Assembly: GCA_947646735.1 (NCBI GenBank)
Contig: CANTFK010000239.1
Location: forward strand, 186,001 to 250,000
Reading direction: 5' to 3'
DNA: 64,000 bases
Origin: Peronospora farinosa
Lineage: Eukaryota > Oomycota > Peronosporomycetes > Peronosporales > Peronosporaceae
Part shown: piece by piece, positions 51,811-60,640 of the stretch
How positions within the stretch are numbered: position 1 is the stretch's first letter
Layout: the number at the start of each line of letters is the position of its first letter
Program-made: the position numbers and the translations under genes
Notes under the pieces: model-generated
Told to the model about the DNA's origin: nothing
The model's input: only the letters and a program-made list of their open reading frames with translations
Database searches by the model: none

Positions 51811-52932
51811 TCAGCAGTAACCGCCGCAGTAGCTGTCATTGTCTTGGATACGCGCCGGTCCGACCTTGACCTCAATAGCACGCATCCGGCCATTCTTCCT
51901 GGCTATCTCAGGGCCATTTTTCCAAATCAAGTGGTCTTTTGAAGTCACTGCCTCCATGAAGAAGAGCTGATGCTTGTCCTCTACGTCCGTACCCAATTGA
52001 CACGCAAACACCGAGTTGAGAATCCCGTTCGCCCCGAAACCGAGCACATCCGTGATCTCACCACCCTCTTTCACACGCACCAAACCGCCACCAGTTTGAT
52101 ACAACCCAGACTGAACAATGCTGGTCCAGACGCAACCTTCTGCATCAAGACAGATGCCATCAATGGGGGAGCCAATGTCTGCCCACATTCGACCGTTCGA
52201 GAGTCTTCCGTCCTCGTCAATATCGTACGCTGTTAATCGCCCTTCGAACGTCTCGCCAACAATAAGCGTTTTCCCGTCGGGGGTGATAACCATCCCATTT
52301 GGGAACACTACGCCAGTTGCTTCGACACGAATAATGCCTTCCTTGTCAACGCTGACGATCGTAGAGCTTTTGATTGACAGGATGTCCGAGTGATGGAAAC
52401 CAAAGCTACCGACATATGCACGACCAGAAATTGCAACCACCATGTCGTTGGCTCGAACTTGCGTCACGTCCTTTAAGTCTGCGTACAGCTTAGTAGTTTT
52501 GGTCTCCTCGTCATAGACAATCACCTGCCGCTTGTTCATGGATGAAATCAGCAAGCGACGATCAGGCAGCCAGCCCAAACCAGATAGCATATCGTCGGGG
52601 TCGGTGTATACAACCGTCCTCTTGCCGGTTGCCAGCGAATACTTGACAACCTTCTTGTCGTGCATGTCAGTAAAATAGAGTTCCTTCGTAGAAACTCGGA
52701 AGCGTGGACCTTCACCAAAAATGATGTCGTCCAACAGTGTTCGTGCTTGTGGAGCATGAGGGTCCTTCGTCCAGAGCTTGCGTACAATCCAGTACCCGAG
52801 GAAGCGGAATGGGAAGATTAGCATGCGGATGTTTGGAAACACCTTCGGGAATAACTCCTGGGGTTCCCCTTTGTCTTTTGAGACACGAGAAAAGTCTTCT
52901 ACAGCACATTCATGCTTCTTCTCTTGCTGCAT
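51811..52932 (-). CDS. SMP-30/gluconolactonase/strictosidine synthase-like beta-propeller
   Basis: A single exon of 373 residues from the ATG at 52932. The six-bladed propeller family includes lactonases and strictosidine synthase-like proteins and usually holds a Ca2+ or other divalent ion. Seen: 'IIFGEGPRFRVSTKELYFTD' with the metal-binding Glu in the first blade, 'LGWLPDRRLLISSMNKRQV', 'VRANDMVVAISGRAYVGSFG' with the conserved Asn-Asp, 'FPNGMVITPDGKTLIVGETF' and 'GSPIDGICLDAEGCVWTS' with the conserved Asp. A hydrophobic segment near residue 40 ('MLIFPFRFLGYWIV') could anchor the N-terminus. It ends 'SYCGGYC'. The substrate is unknown. A decayed second copy lies at 58,292-58,860. Confidence 0.85.
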   Translation of the reverse strand: MQQEKKHECAVEDFSRVSKDKGEPQELFPKVFPNIRMLIFPFRFLGYWIVRKLWTKDPHAPQARTLLDDIIFGEGPRFRVSTKELYFTDMHDKKVVKYSLATGKRTVVYTDPDDMLSGLGWLPDRRLLISSMNKRQVIVYDEETKTTKLYADLKDVTQVRANDMVVAISGRAYVGSFGFHHSDILSIKSSTIVSVDKEGIIRVEATGVVFPNGMVITPDGKTLIVGETFEGRLTAYDIDEDGRLSNGRMWADIGSPIDGICLDAEGCVWTSIVQSGLYQTGGGLVRVKEGGEITDVLGFGANGILNSVFACQLGTDVEDKHQLFFMEAVTSKDHLIWKNGPEIARKNGRMRAIEVKVGPARIQDNDSYCGGYC

Positions 52933-54419
52933 CAGTGATCCGACCTTCAGGTTCTGACAGATGTTGGTATACAAGATGGAGAAGCAACTATTTACAAATG
53001 CCGATGGTCCGTCTTCGGTTGCGACACGAGCAGATATCGTCGTTATTGTATACTAAAGTTAGAGAGAAGAACTATCCAGTATCCGTACCGGCATTACAAC
53101 AGTCGTACATATGGATTACTAAAGGAGCAACTTCTTTAACATCAACGTTGACACAGGTGGGACTAAATTTGTGCAGGCGTATAACGCTGCTGCTTACTGT
53201 CGTGCGATCAGCTGTAGGTAACAGGCGCCCTATGCTGTTTGTACCCTTTCATCAAGACAAGCAATAGAGTATATCACACCATGACGTAAAGTTGCGTTTG
53301 TACTTCTTCAGTGCCGTCGAAAATATCAACATTGCATTGCTTTTTTTCTCAAGTAGCGTCCTGCCTGGCGGTATCATGATGCTGCCGTCGCACAATATAA
53401 ACATCGCATCGAACTATTTCCCAGGTCATAGTGACCATTAAAACTTCGAGTTTAATTTTTGTCAATACACTTTAATGTAGCCATCAGGACCAAAAACATC
53501 ATATTCGACTAAATTTAGAATTGGAGCAGTAAGAGTTTTTTAATCATCTGGAACTTTACTAAATGAAACACGAGTTGTGACTCATAAAAGCCATACGACA
53601 AAATCGAAAGACAGTCGCCCAGAAAAACACCATACAGTAATGCGTCCTAAAACATGCCCAGATAATTCTCAATAATTCTGATTTACACCGACCTGAAAAG
53701 TGTAGAATTCTACTAAATAAAATACGTCCTGGTATCCTATTTTGAGAATCGAAATGCAATCGCTAAGGTTGCCAAGATCAATCAGCACCATCACTTTCAG
53801 AATAGCAGCTCCGTTAAATACATGTTTTCTGTCAATTACTTACGATACTATATAAATGTTCAGTCTGTGTGATATTAAGAGCCTAGAAAGAAGTTAGGTA
53901 TGACTGTCCATCGCTGTTATACGAAGGAGTCTTTTATTAACTTTCCATTAGCACTAGAATAGTACCAATAATTTAGGAATCGAACGCACTCCTTCCTACA
54001 CTTGCCACCTCTCGCAACTAAAGGGTGACTAGATGATCTCTCTGTCTTTCTCTCACTTTCCATTACTACTAAGATAGTAACGAAATGCATATGGAATACA
54101 CTCTCAAAATATCTTACAAGAGGCTTCAATCTTTCGAAGTCCTTCTAAGCATGCGCCCTTCCATTAACATGAGACGACTCGCTAATGCTATTTTCGTCTT
54201 TCATGCACATGGAGCTCTCGGCTCTTTTCAGCCTGATTCCTTGAGGTTTCAACTAGTGTTCTTATCTCTGATCAGGACTAGAGGACTTTTGCCTCATGCG
54301 TTTGCAAAACTATTTGCTTTCGAAGAAAACGATTAAGGACAGTTGAAACAATCAAGCTATGAATCTCAAAGTCACTCTGTGTTTTGTCATCCCTTGAGCA
54401 AGCAAGCAAGGAAAAAACC
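52933..54419. other. Intergenic, no gene seen
   Basis: AT-rich, with short frames on both strands and no recognisable domain. No repeat above background was noticed apart from A/T runs. Confidence 0.4.
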
Positions 54420-55652
54420 ATGAAGTTTCCATTGTCGGCGTGCCCGTTCCAGCCATTAGTTTTGTCAGACAGTGAGAAAGATAGTATGAAGTCGATCTCG
54501 GATGACATCCTGACCAAAACGATGGCAGAATATGAACGCATGCTGATTCACGAAAACGGTGTCGTGGATACCGAACGCTGGAAACTAATCAAACGGAAGG
54601 AAAACCTTTCAGCTTATCAGGATCGCTGTGCACATGTTGTGACCCGTCGGGCTTCCTGCAGCACTCTCAAGCCAACCATCGAAGGTACAACAGATTCGAC
54701 TTTCTTTCCATCCACGCCTGACCCAACTAAGCAGAGGTTACTGTGGCACGGCACAATCAATTGCGACCTTGATGATCTCATGCTTGGAGGGATCAACCAG
54801 AATGCAGATATGTGGAAAGTCAAATCGTCTTACGTGGAGGATAACAGGCTGGACTACTTTGTCATTTCGTCGATCAAAAAGCGCACTGTTGACAAGCCAT
54901 TCGATGGCTTGCAGGTCACGTGGACTGTCAATGATATTGGGCCAGCTCTGGCAAAGCCGCTCATGCGTCCTCGCGACTTTGTCTTTATGGAAAGCACGGG
55001 TATTACTCATTCCCCGATCACGGGCGAGCGAATCGGCTACCACATTTGCAAGTCGTTGAGGCTACCTGGTGTTCCTGAATTGTCGGATTACAAGCTGGTG
55101 CGCGGCAAGATCGAGCTGTACCACATCTTTCGACAAAAGAGCAAGGGAGTCGTTGAAGTATACGTGCGTGCGCTTTGCGACTTACAAGGCGGAATGCCGC
55201 CTACTAGCGTTCCTTTTTTCTCAGCCGAGGCAATGTCCACGCTCTCGCTCACAGCCTTTTGTGCGGAGAGACACAAGGTGATATGGCTGCTCCATACAAG
55301 CATGGAACAACCGTGTGAGAGTGAGAATTCGTCCCTTGATATATGTAGTGTGTGCATGAAAGGTTTAAGCAAGAGCTTGCTACCCTTCATGAACAAGAAT
55401 TGCCAAATATGCTCCGGTCGCATTTGCGCACGATGCCGAATTCCGAAAAAGTTGAGCTTCCTCAATCGACGGACACGGGGTATCATCAAGAAGAACGTTG
55501 ACATTTGCACTCGCTGCGTACACACTTCTGCGCACATGAATGCTTTTACAGTTGCGCAGGGCGAGTTGGCGCTCGAGAATCCGATTTTCATTTTCTATGA
55601 ATCCGCGGTGAGCCGAAGAGTGTCTTTCGTCTCTTCGGTATCTTTATGCTAG
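54420..55652 (+). CDS. START-like/FYVE-related zinc-finger protein, copy 1
   Basis: A single exon of 410 residues from the ATG at 54420. It belongs to an oomycete family with a START-like lipid-binding region followed by a FYVE-related zinc finger; the match is by family knowledge, not a search. Seen: START-like region ~residues 15-270 ('LLWHGTINCDLDDLMLGGI', 'LMRPRDFVFMESTGI', 'GYHICKSLRLPGVPEL', 'KIELYHIFRQKSKGVVEVYV'), then a Cys cluster ('CSVCMKGL', 'CQICSGRICARCRIPKKLSF', 'DICTRCVHT') with four Cys pairs but without the R-H-H-C-R patch that binds PI3P. Membrane binding would differ from classic FYVE (inference). A close paralog follows 450 bp downstream in the same direction. Confidence 0.75.
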   Translation: MKFPLSACPFQPLVLSDSEKDSMKSISDDILTKTMAEYERMLIHENGVVDTERWKLIKRKENLSAYQDRCAHVVTRRASCSTLKPTIEGTTDSTFFPSTPDPTKQRLLWHGTINCDLDDLMLGGINQNADMWKVKSSYVEDNRLDYFVISSIKKRTVDKPFDGLQVTWTVNDIGPALAKPLMRPRDFVFMESTGITHSPITGERIGYHICKSLRLPGVPELSDYKLVRGKIELYHIFRQKSKGVVEVYVRALCDLQGGMPPTSVPFFSAEAMSTLSLTAFCAERHKVIWLLHTSMEQPCESENSSLDICSVCMKGLSKSLLPFMNKNCQICSGRICARCRIPKKLSFLNRRTRGIIKKNVDICTRCVHTSAHMNAFTVAQGELALENPIFIFYESAVSRRVSFVSSVSLC

Positions 55653-56101
55653 AACTCGAGAGATTCTTGGCTGACCTTACCACGTCGAGGCAGGTTGATG
55701 ACCTCTTTGGCTTCATACGTTTGATGAACGAAGCTAGTAATTCATCTGCTTGACACATCACATGTGGAAACATACCACCACGAATTTCTGAAACCTCTCC
55801 TCCATCTGATGGCTTGACGCATCTGGATCGAATATAGTTGTCGTGTGGAGACTGCTATAAGTCTGAACTTGATACCTTGCCCCCCTCGTCTCAATTCCTT
55901 TCCCACTAGACAACTATCTAGACAGTAAGCGACGTTTTTGATGAGAACCACACCGCAAATGAAGTGGGCCTCACCGACATTAGATGACTTCGGTCAGTTA
56001 GTTACGTCACACATGGGGTGAAGACTCAGCACGGCCCATTTAACAAATTGCTTAGCACTGCACAGCTCAGTTTCCGATAGCATACGGCTAACGCAATTAC
56101 C
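55653..56101. other. Spacer between the two START-like paralogs
   Basis: No coding sequence is recognisable; it should hold the 3' UTR of copy 1 and the promoter of copy 2. Confidence 0.4.
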
Positions 56102-57442
56102 ATGAGAGCTTCCTGTCCATTCGCAACCCCTCTTTCGCTTTCGGAACGCGACCGTCTCTCAATGCACAAGTTGGCACAACGGCATGTCAACGAAACAATG
56201 GTAGATTATGAGCATGTTCTGGTGAGCAAAAGCGGCTTGCCTAACGCCACTCGTTGGAAACCAGTTACAAGAAAATATAACGTCATCGTATACCAGGACC
56301 AGCTCGCGATTGAAGAGATCAAGCGCCAGAAGCGGAAGACGAAATCATTAGGCGACATTCTTGATATGACTCGGGTTGGTGATCTGCTGTCGAGAAGTGT
56401 GGGTCCCGGAACGCTCCGGTCAGCGGCAACTGCATGCAATAGAGATACAGTGGTAAGCGAACTGAACAAGACGCCGACGATGATCTGGATGGGCACCATC
56501 GAGTGTGAATTAGACGACCTCATGTACGGTCTTGGCAGCCAGAGCGATGAGGTGACTCGCATCAATTCTTCGTACTCGGGAAACAATATGCAAGATTTCG
56601 CTACACTCGCTTTGCTAGAAAAAGCAACACCAAGTGACTCGTTCCATTCCTTGCAGCTCAAGTGGGAAGTCAACAACACCTTGACGAAAGCAAAACCGTT
56701 GTGGCGCTCCTGTGACTTTGTGTACCTCGAGGCAACAGGCGTGATAGTGAGTCGTTCAACGGGACAACGCATTGGGTACCAGATCCTGCATTCGCTCGAC
56801 GTTCGCGGCATAACTGATCTACCAAGACACAAACTAACTCGGGGTAGACTGAAAGTCTATCAGTTGTTCCGCCAGAAGTCAAAGGGTACCGTCGAAGTCT
56901 TCGCAAAAGGAATGGTAGATTTGGCTGGTGATATCCCGGTCACCATGGTATCATATGCAACCATCGAAGCAGCCAACTGGGTCAACACAGCAGCCGAGTG
57001 CGCTCGCAAACGGAAACTCAACTGGCTGCTCTTCACTGCGGCGACCAAATGTCCTAACTACGCTGCTACAGGCCACAATGAATCGTGCTGCAGCGTGTGC
57101 GCTCGAAAGCTCCGTAACGCTTTTGGTCAGAAAACCTTCTTCGATTGCCACATCTGCACTGAACGGGTGTGTTATCGATGCCATGTACGTCAAGAATTGA
57201 GCTTCATTACACCCGACAAGACTTCGTTCGTCGTTAACCGAAAATCGATCGACTTGTGCACTCGCTGTGTGCACACAGCAACACAAACGAATGCTCAGCG
57301 GGTAGCACTTGAAGAGCGTGCACTGGGAGACCCGGTATCGATGTACAAGTACATTTCTCGTGAGAAGCATCTTTTGTTGGAGAAGGCTACGTGCTTCGAT
57401 GTCAAAAACTACGGAGGAAGACGCAAAGAATCCAACCCATAA
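56102..57442 (+). CDS. START-like/FYVE-related zinc-finger protein, copy 2
   Basis: A single exon of 446 residues from the ATG at 56102. It is a diverged paralog of the gene 450 bp upstream: shared blocks are 'SACPF'/'ASCPF' near the start, 'GTIECELDDLMYGLGS', 'RSCDFVYLEATGV', 'LKVYQLFRQKSKGTVEVFAK' and the finger 'CSVCARKL', 'CHICTERVCYRCHVRQELSF' and 'DLCTRCVHTATQTNA'. It has a basic insert near residues 70-85 ('EEIKRQKRKTKSLGD') that copy 1 lacks and a longer C-terminus. The tandem arrangement indicates local duplication. Lipid or protein ligand unknown. Confidence 0.75.
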   Translation: MRASCPFATPLSLSERDRLSMHKLAQRHVNETMVDYEHVLVSKSGLPNATRWKPVTRKYNVIVYQDQLAIEEIKRQKRKTKSLGDILDMTRVGDLLSRSVGPGTLRSAATACNRDTVVSELNKTPTMIWMGTIECELDDLMYGLGSQSDEVTRINSSYSGNNMQDFATLALLEKATPSDSFHSLQLKWEVNNTLTKAKPLWRSCDFVYLEATGVIVSRSTGQRIGYQILHSLDVRGITDLPRHKLTRGRLKVYQLFRQKSKGTVEVFAKGMVDLAGDIPVTMVSYATIEAANWVNTAAECARKRKLNWLLFTAATKCPNYAATGHNESCCSVCARKLRNAFGQKTFFDCHICTERVCYRCHVRQELSFITPDKTSFVVNRKSIDLCTRCVHTATQTNAQRVALEERALGDPVSMYKYISREKHLLLEKATCFDVKNYGGRRKESNP

Positions 57443-57939
57443 AGCCGTTTTCCTCGATCGAGTCACGGAAGTGTTTCACCGCCTATTTTAAGGCAAACCT
57501 CGATACCAGAACAGCTTCGTGTCGTGAGCGAAAGATAGTTGCTGTTGCAATTTGCTCGATTGCCTTCATGTAACAACTTACTTCTTCACCTTGTGTGCGT
57601 GTCGTAGCACAGGCAATGTTCCATTACTTTAACTGCTACCATCTCATTCAAAGCATCCATTACTTCAGTACTCAGTCAGCGTTCTTGTTGGGAACGTGTA
57701 GATGCTATCCACTTCATCTGCTTCAACACCACCAATTTGTTTGAAGACCATCAGCATGTCAATTCGTCTATTGTATCCATGATAGACACCAGCAGCAAAT
57801 TCACATGGAGTCAACAAAAAATTTACTCTCACTTCCGATGACATGCGTCGCTTGATGCACATTTACGATCCCGGTAAGCATGGTGTCTTGCAAAATCCAT
57901 CAAAGCAGCTAATTCTGTGAACACAGTAACCAAATGCTG
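57443..57939. other. Intergenic, no gene seen
   Basis: No domain recognised. A short minus-strand frame (57,862-57,665) has no family resemblance. Confidence 0.4.
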
Positions 57940-58150
57940 GCAAGAACCCAGCGTCATCGAATCCGACAAGAATTCGCTCGTCAGTTATGCAGAATCGCTT
58001 GAGTGGTGCTGCACACATCAACGCAAACGAATGCGTACGCGCAAAAGGCGGCGTCGATGTACATGTACATTCTTCAACTGACGAGGTTGTCGGTAAAGTA
58101 TCATTTGAAGAGATCACATCGTTTGACGGGTTGTGAGAAGCCGTTCTCCT
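57940..58150 (+). pseudogene. Relic of a third START-like/zinc-finger copy (3' end)
   Basis: The DNA resembles the zinc-finger end of copy 2. 'CGAATCCGACAAGAATTCGC' and the following stretch with GTGCTGCACACATCAACGC and AAACGAATGCG match the region encoding the last Cys pair and 'CVHTATQTNAQR'. Indels break the frame. Only this short 3' portion is recognisable; boundaries are approximate. Confidence 0.6.
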
Positions 58151-58291
58151 CGATGGAGCAACTCAAAGGGACCATACTCACAACTAGACTCCAAGACCTT
58201 TTTTCTAGAGGCATGTAGAGTGTTATAGTTGCTTGCGTGACGTAGTTACATACGAAAGCAGTGCTTCTCACTCCTTTCTCCTGCTCGTTTG

Positions 58292-58860
58292 TTAGTGTCC
58301 ACCGCAGTAGTTCTGGTTCAATGGCATAAGTGCAGAACCGACAGCAACTCGGATACGCTTGAGAGAATTCTTCTTCTGTGCTATCCGATGGCCCTGAGTT
58401 AATACATCAAGTCTTGTCACTTGACATAGACTCGATGATATAGAGATTAAGCTCCGTGACAGTGTCATCCAAGCCGAGTGTGCAGGCATGCACACGACGA
58501 GAGATCCCATTCGGTCGAAACTCATACATCCATAAGCTTGCCACCTTCTTTCACACGAATGAAGGCAACGACAATCGATTTGTAGGCCCCGACTTGCAGC
58601 TCACTGACTCAAATGCACCCCATGGCGTCTAGACTGATGCCGCTCCGTAACGTGCCTACGTTGGTTCATACACGGCGATTAGCCAACTTGCCGTCCTCGA
58701 CAATATCAAATCAAAAGGCGTGAGTCGGCCGGCCAACGCTTCGCTCACGATGAGTGTTTTGCCATCCGGAATGATCACCATGCCGTTTGAATGCAGAAGA
58801 CCTGTTGCCTCCACACGAACGTCCTAGCTCACGAATCGATACTCACCAAAGGCTATCGAA
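58292..58860 (-). pseudogene. Relic of the SMP-30/gluconolactonase-like gene
   Basis: Comparison with the intact gene at 51,811-52,932 shows matching blocks: near the stop codon both contain CCGCAGTAG and encode N-x-x-YCGG-like ends, and at 58,540-58,830 the sequence matches 52,060-52,330, including TTGCCGTCCTCG/CTTCCGTCCTCG and GTTTTGCCATCCGG/GTTTTCCCGTCGGG. Frame-breaking indels and stops are present. Boundaries were set by eye. Confidence 0.75.
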
Positions 58861-59067
58861 CACCATAACGCTGTTGCAACAAAGGCAAGTTGCAAACTCA
58901 AGTGCTTTTCACGATTCCAGAGCATCGACTCCCATCTGACACACAATCGTCGATGATGAAGTTGTCAATGATACGTACGCCACGAACGAAACGTTCCGCA
59001 CATTGGATACGACGACACATGACATGGCTACCCAACATTTCGGTGAAGTACTGTATTAACAATAACT

Positions 59068-60385
59068 TCAACTACAGCCTGGGCAGTTGTGCAGCGAATC
59101 ATGCACGTAGATATCGCACTCGTTGCAGAAAACGCTCTGGCACGTGGTGCACTCGTACGCGGCGCCTTCACCATCGCGCCCTAACGGCAGCAAACAGCCG
59201 AAACACTTTTTCTGAACCAATGACGGTGTGACCTTGGCTTCTTTTTTCGCCAGTCCCGCTAGACTGCAGCAAATGCTGCGTGAACTTGGCCACCGGGAAC
59301 AAATGATGATACGATCGCGCAAGATGCGGCGACGACACGAGCGGCAAGTTGCAGACTTGGCATGTCGTTGGCAGATCGCAGCTCTTAGACTTGCAGCGAG
59401 GACACAGGTAACCTACCGTCGTAAACGCCTGATGGCACGTGCAGAGGGACAATGCTCCACTGCGACGCTGTGGGAACCCCATTTCCACTAGTGTAGCAAA
59501 ACGCGAAGCTGCTGTCGCAACCGTGGGCGAAGGGAACGTGAACGATGTCATAAGTCTCTTCATATGATCAGCATCCACAGCAACATGGTACGTGCCGTCC
59601 GTGCCGTCCGCAATGCGACGAAGCAAGTGCATCTCTGCCCCAATACCAATGAACGACACCCGCACGTTTTCTCTCTTTAACGATGCCAGTGTCTGGAAAA
59701 TATCACTCGGGTCGGCCGTTACGAGATTGCCATAGACCACGACAATCTCTCGACTACCATAGGCTGGCACGGTTTTCAGTGCACTTCTAGCAATTTCCAG
59801 CGCGTTCTGCAATGATGGTTCCTTATCTACTGCCAAAGCAGCAGCAATGCGTTCAATGTGAGTCTTGGGATTACCCGATAAGTCACTGAGTTTCTCAGCT
59901 GTCATGCCCTTAATCCCAATGACTCCTAATTGAGAAATAGGATTCTGGTCAAAATAGTCCTTTACAAATTGCTGCAGGACTTTACTGGTACATGCGAGAC
60001 GGTGTGGTTTCCAATCCTTTGTAGCCATTCCTCGAGATAGATCCATCACTACGTACATGTAGCGGATCAGTCCTTTGCGTACATTCCGTGCAATTTCTAG
60101 TCGACTAGTGGTACAAAACGTTATTGTGAAGTATTCGTTAAGTAACAATAATGAATTATGTATTAATTACGTACCGTTGGCGATGCTGATTCGTGACTGC
60201 TTGATCGATCTTGAGGTTTCCTGCATCGTCTTCTTCAATTACATCCCAACTACGTTCTAATGTACCTTCCCACGCATATCCAGAGGATGCTATAGACGAA
60301 AATAACACCGAAATACATCAGTTTCAAGTGTTAAAAACGACATTTTAGATCACCCCCCCCCCCCTGGCTCACCCTCTTCCTCCAT
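59068..60385 (-). CDS. SSL1: TFIIH subunit p44 (SSL1/GTF2H2)
   Basis: Four exons: 60385-60373 (13 nt), 60289-60175, 60104-59294 and 59211-59068 (introns 83, 70 and 82 bp), giving 360 residues. p44 is a TFIIH core subunit that stimulates the XPD helicase in transcription initiation and nucleotide-excision repair. Seen: 'GYAWEGTLERSWDVI' near the N-terminus, the von Willebrand A-like domain ('RKGLIRYMYVVMDLSRG', 'DYFDQNPISQLGVIGIKG', 'SLQNALEIARSALK', 'VRVSFIGIGAEM'), then the zinc region 'GALSLCTCHQAF', 'YLCPRCKSKSCDLPTTCQVC', 'HLARSYHHLFP' and, after the last intron, 'KKCFGCLLPL' and 'CDIYVHDSLHNCPGC'. The last donor (GTGGCC) is weak but phase and homology demand a join there. A poly-C run (about 60,351-60,364) lies in intron 1. 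Confidence 0.9.
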
Positions 60386-60424
60386 TTTTAATACTGAATA
60401 AACGTGTACCAAAAAACTGGTACA

Positions 60425-60534
60425 GTAGCCATGTCTTACGTAGCATGTAGCCATGTCCCACGTAGCATGTAGCCATGTCCTAGGTAGCCTGTAGCCATGT
60501 CCTAGGTAGCCTGTAGCCATGTCCTAGGTAGCCA
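60425..60534. repeat. 22-bp tandem repeat (5 copies)
   Basis: Five 22-bp units with the core GTAGCCATGTC run from 60425 to 60534; the last three are nearly identical and the first two differ at a few positions. They lie between the p44 start codon (60385, transcribed leftward) and the GPCR-PIPK stop (60641), so in the p44 promoter or the GPCR-PIPK 3' UTR. Confidence 0.88.
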
Positions 60535-60640
60535 TATTGTATGATGTTGAAGTGAGACGTTAGATGGGGGAATTGTAGGATAAGTTACGTAGGAGGAGAG
60601 TGAGGATCCTCGATACTAAATGACAACGTGCATTGTCCAT

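Noticed and set aside
58890..59491. Plus-strand ORFs rich in Arg
   Set aside because: They overlap the terminal exons of p44 and the SMP-30 relic on the other strand and have no family resemblance.
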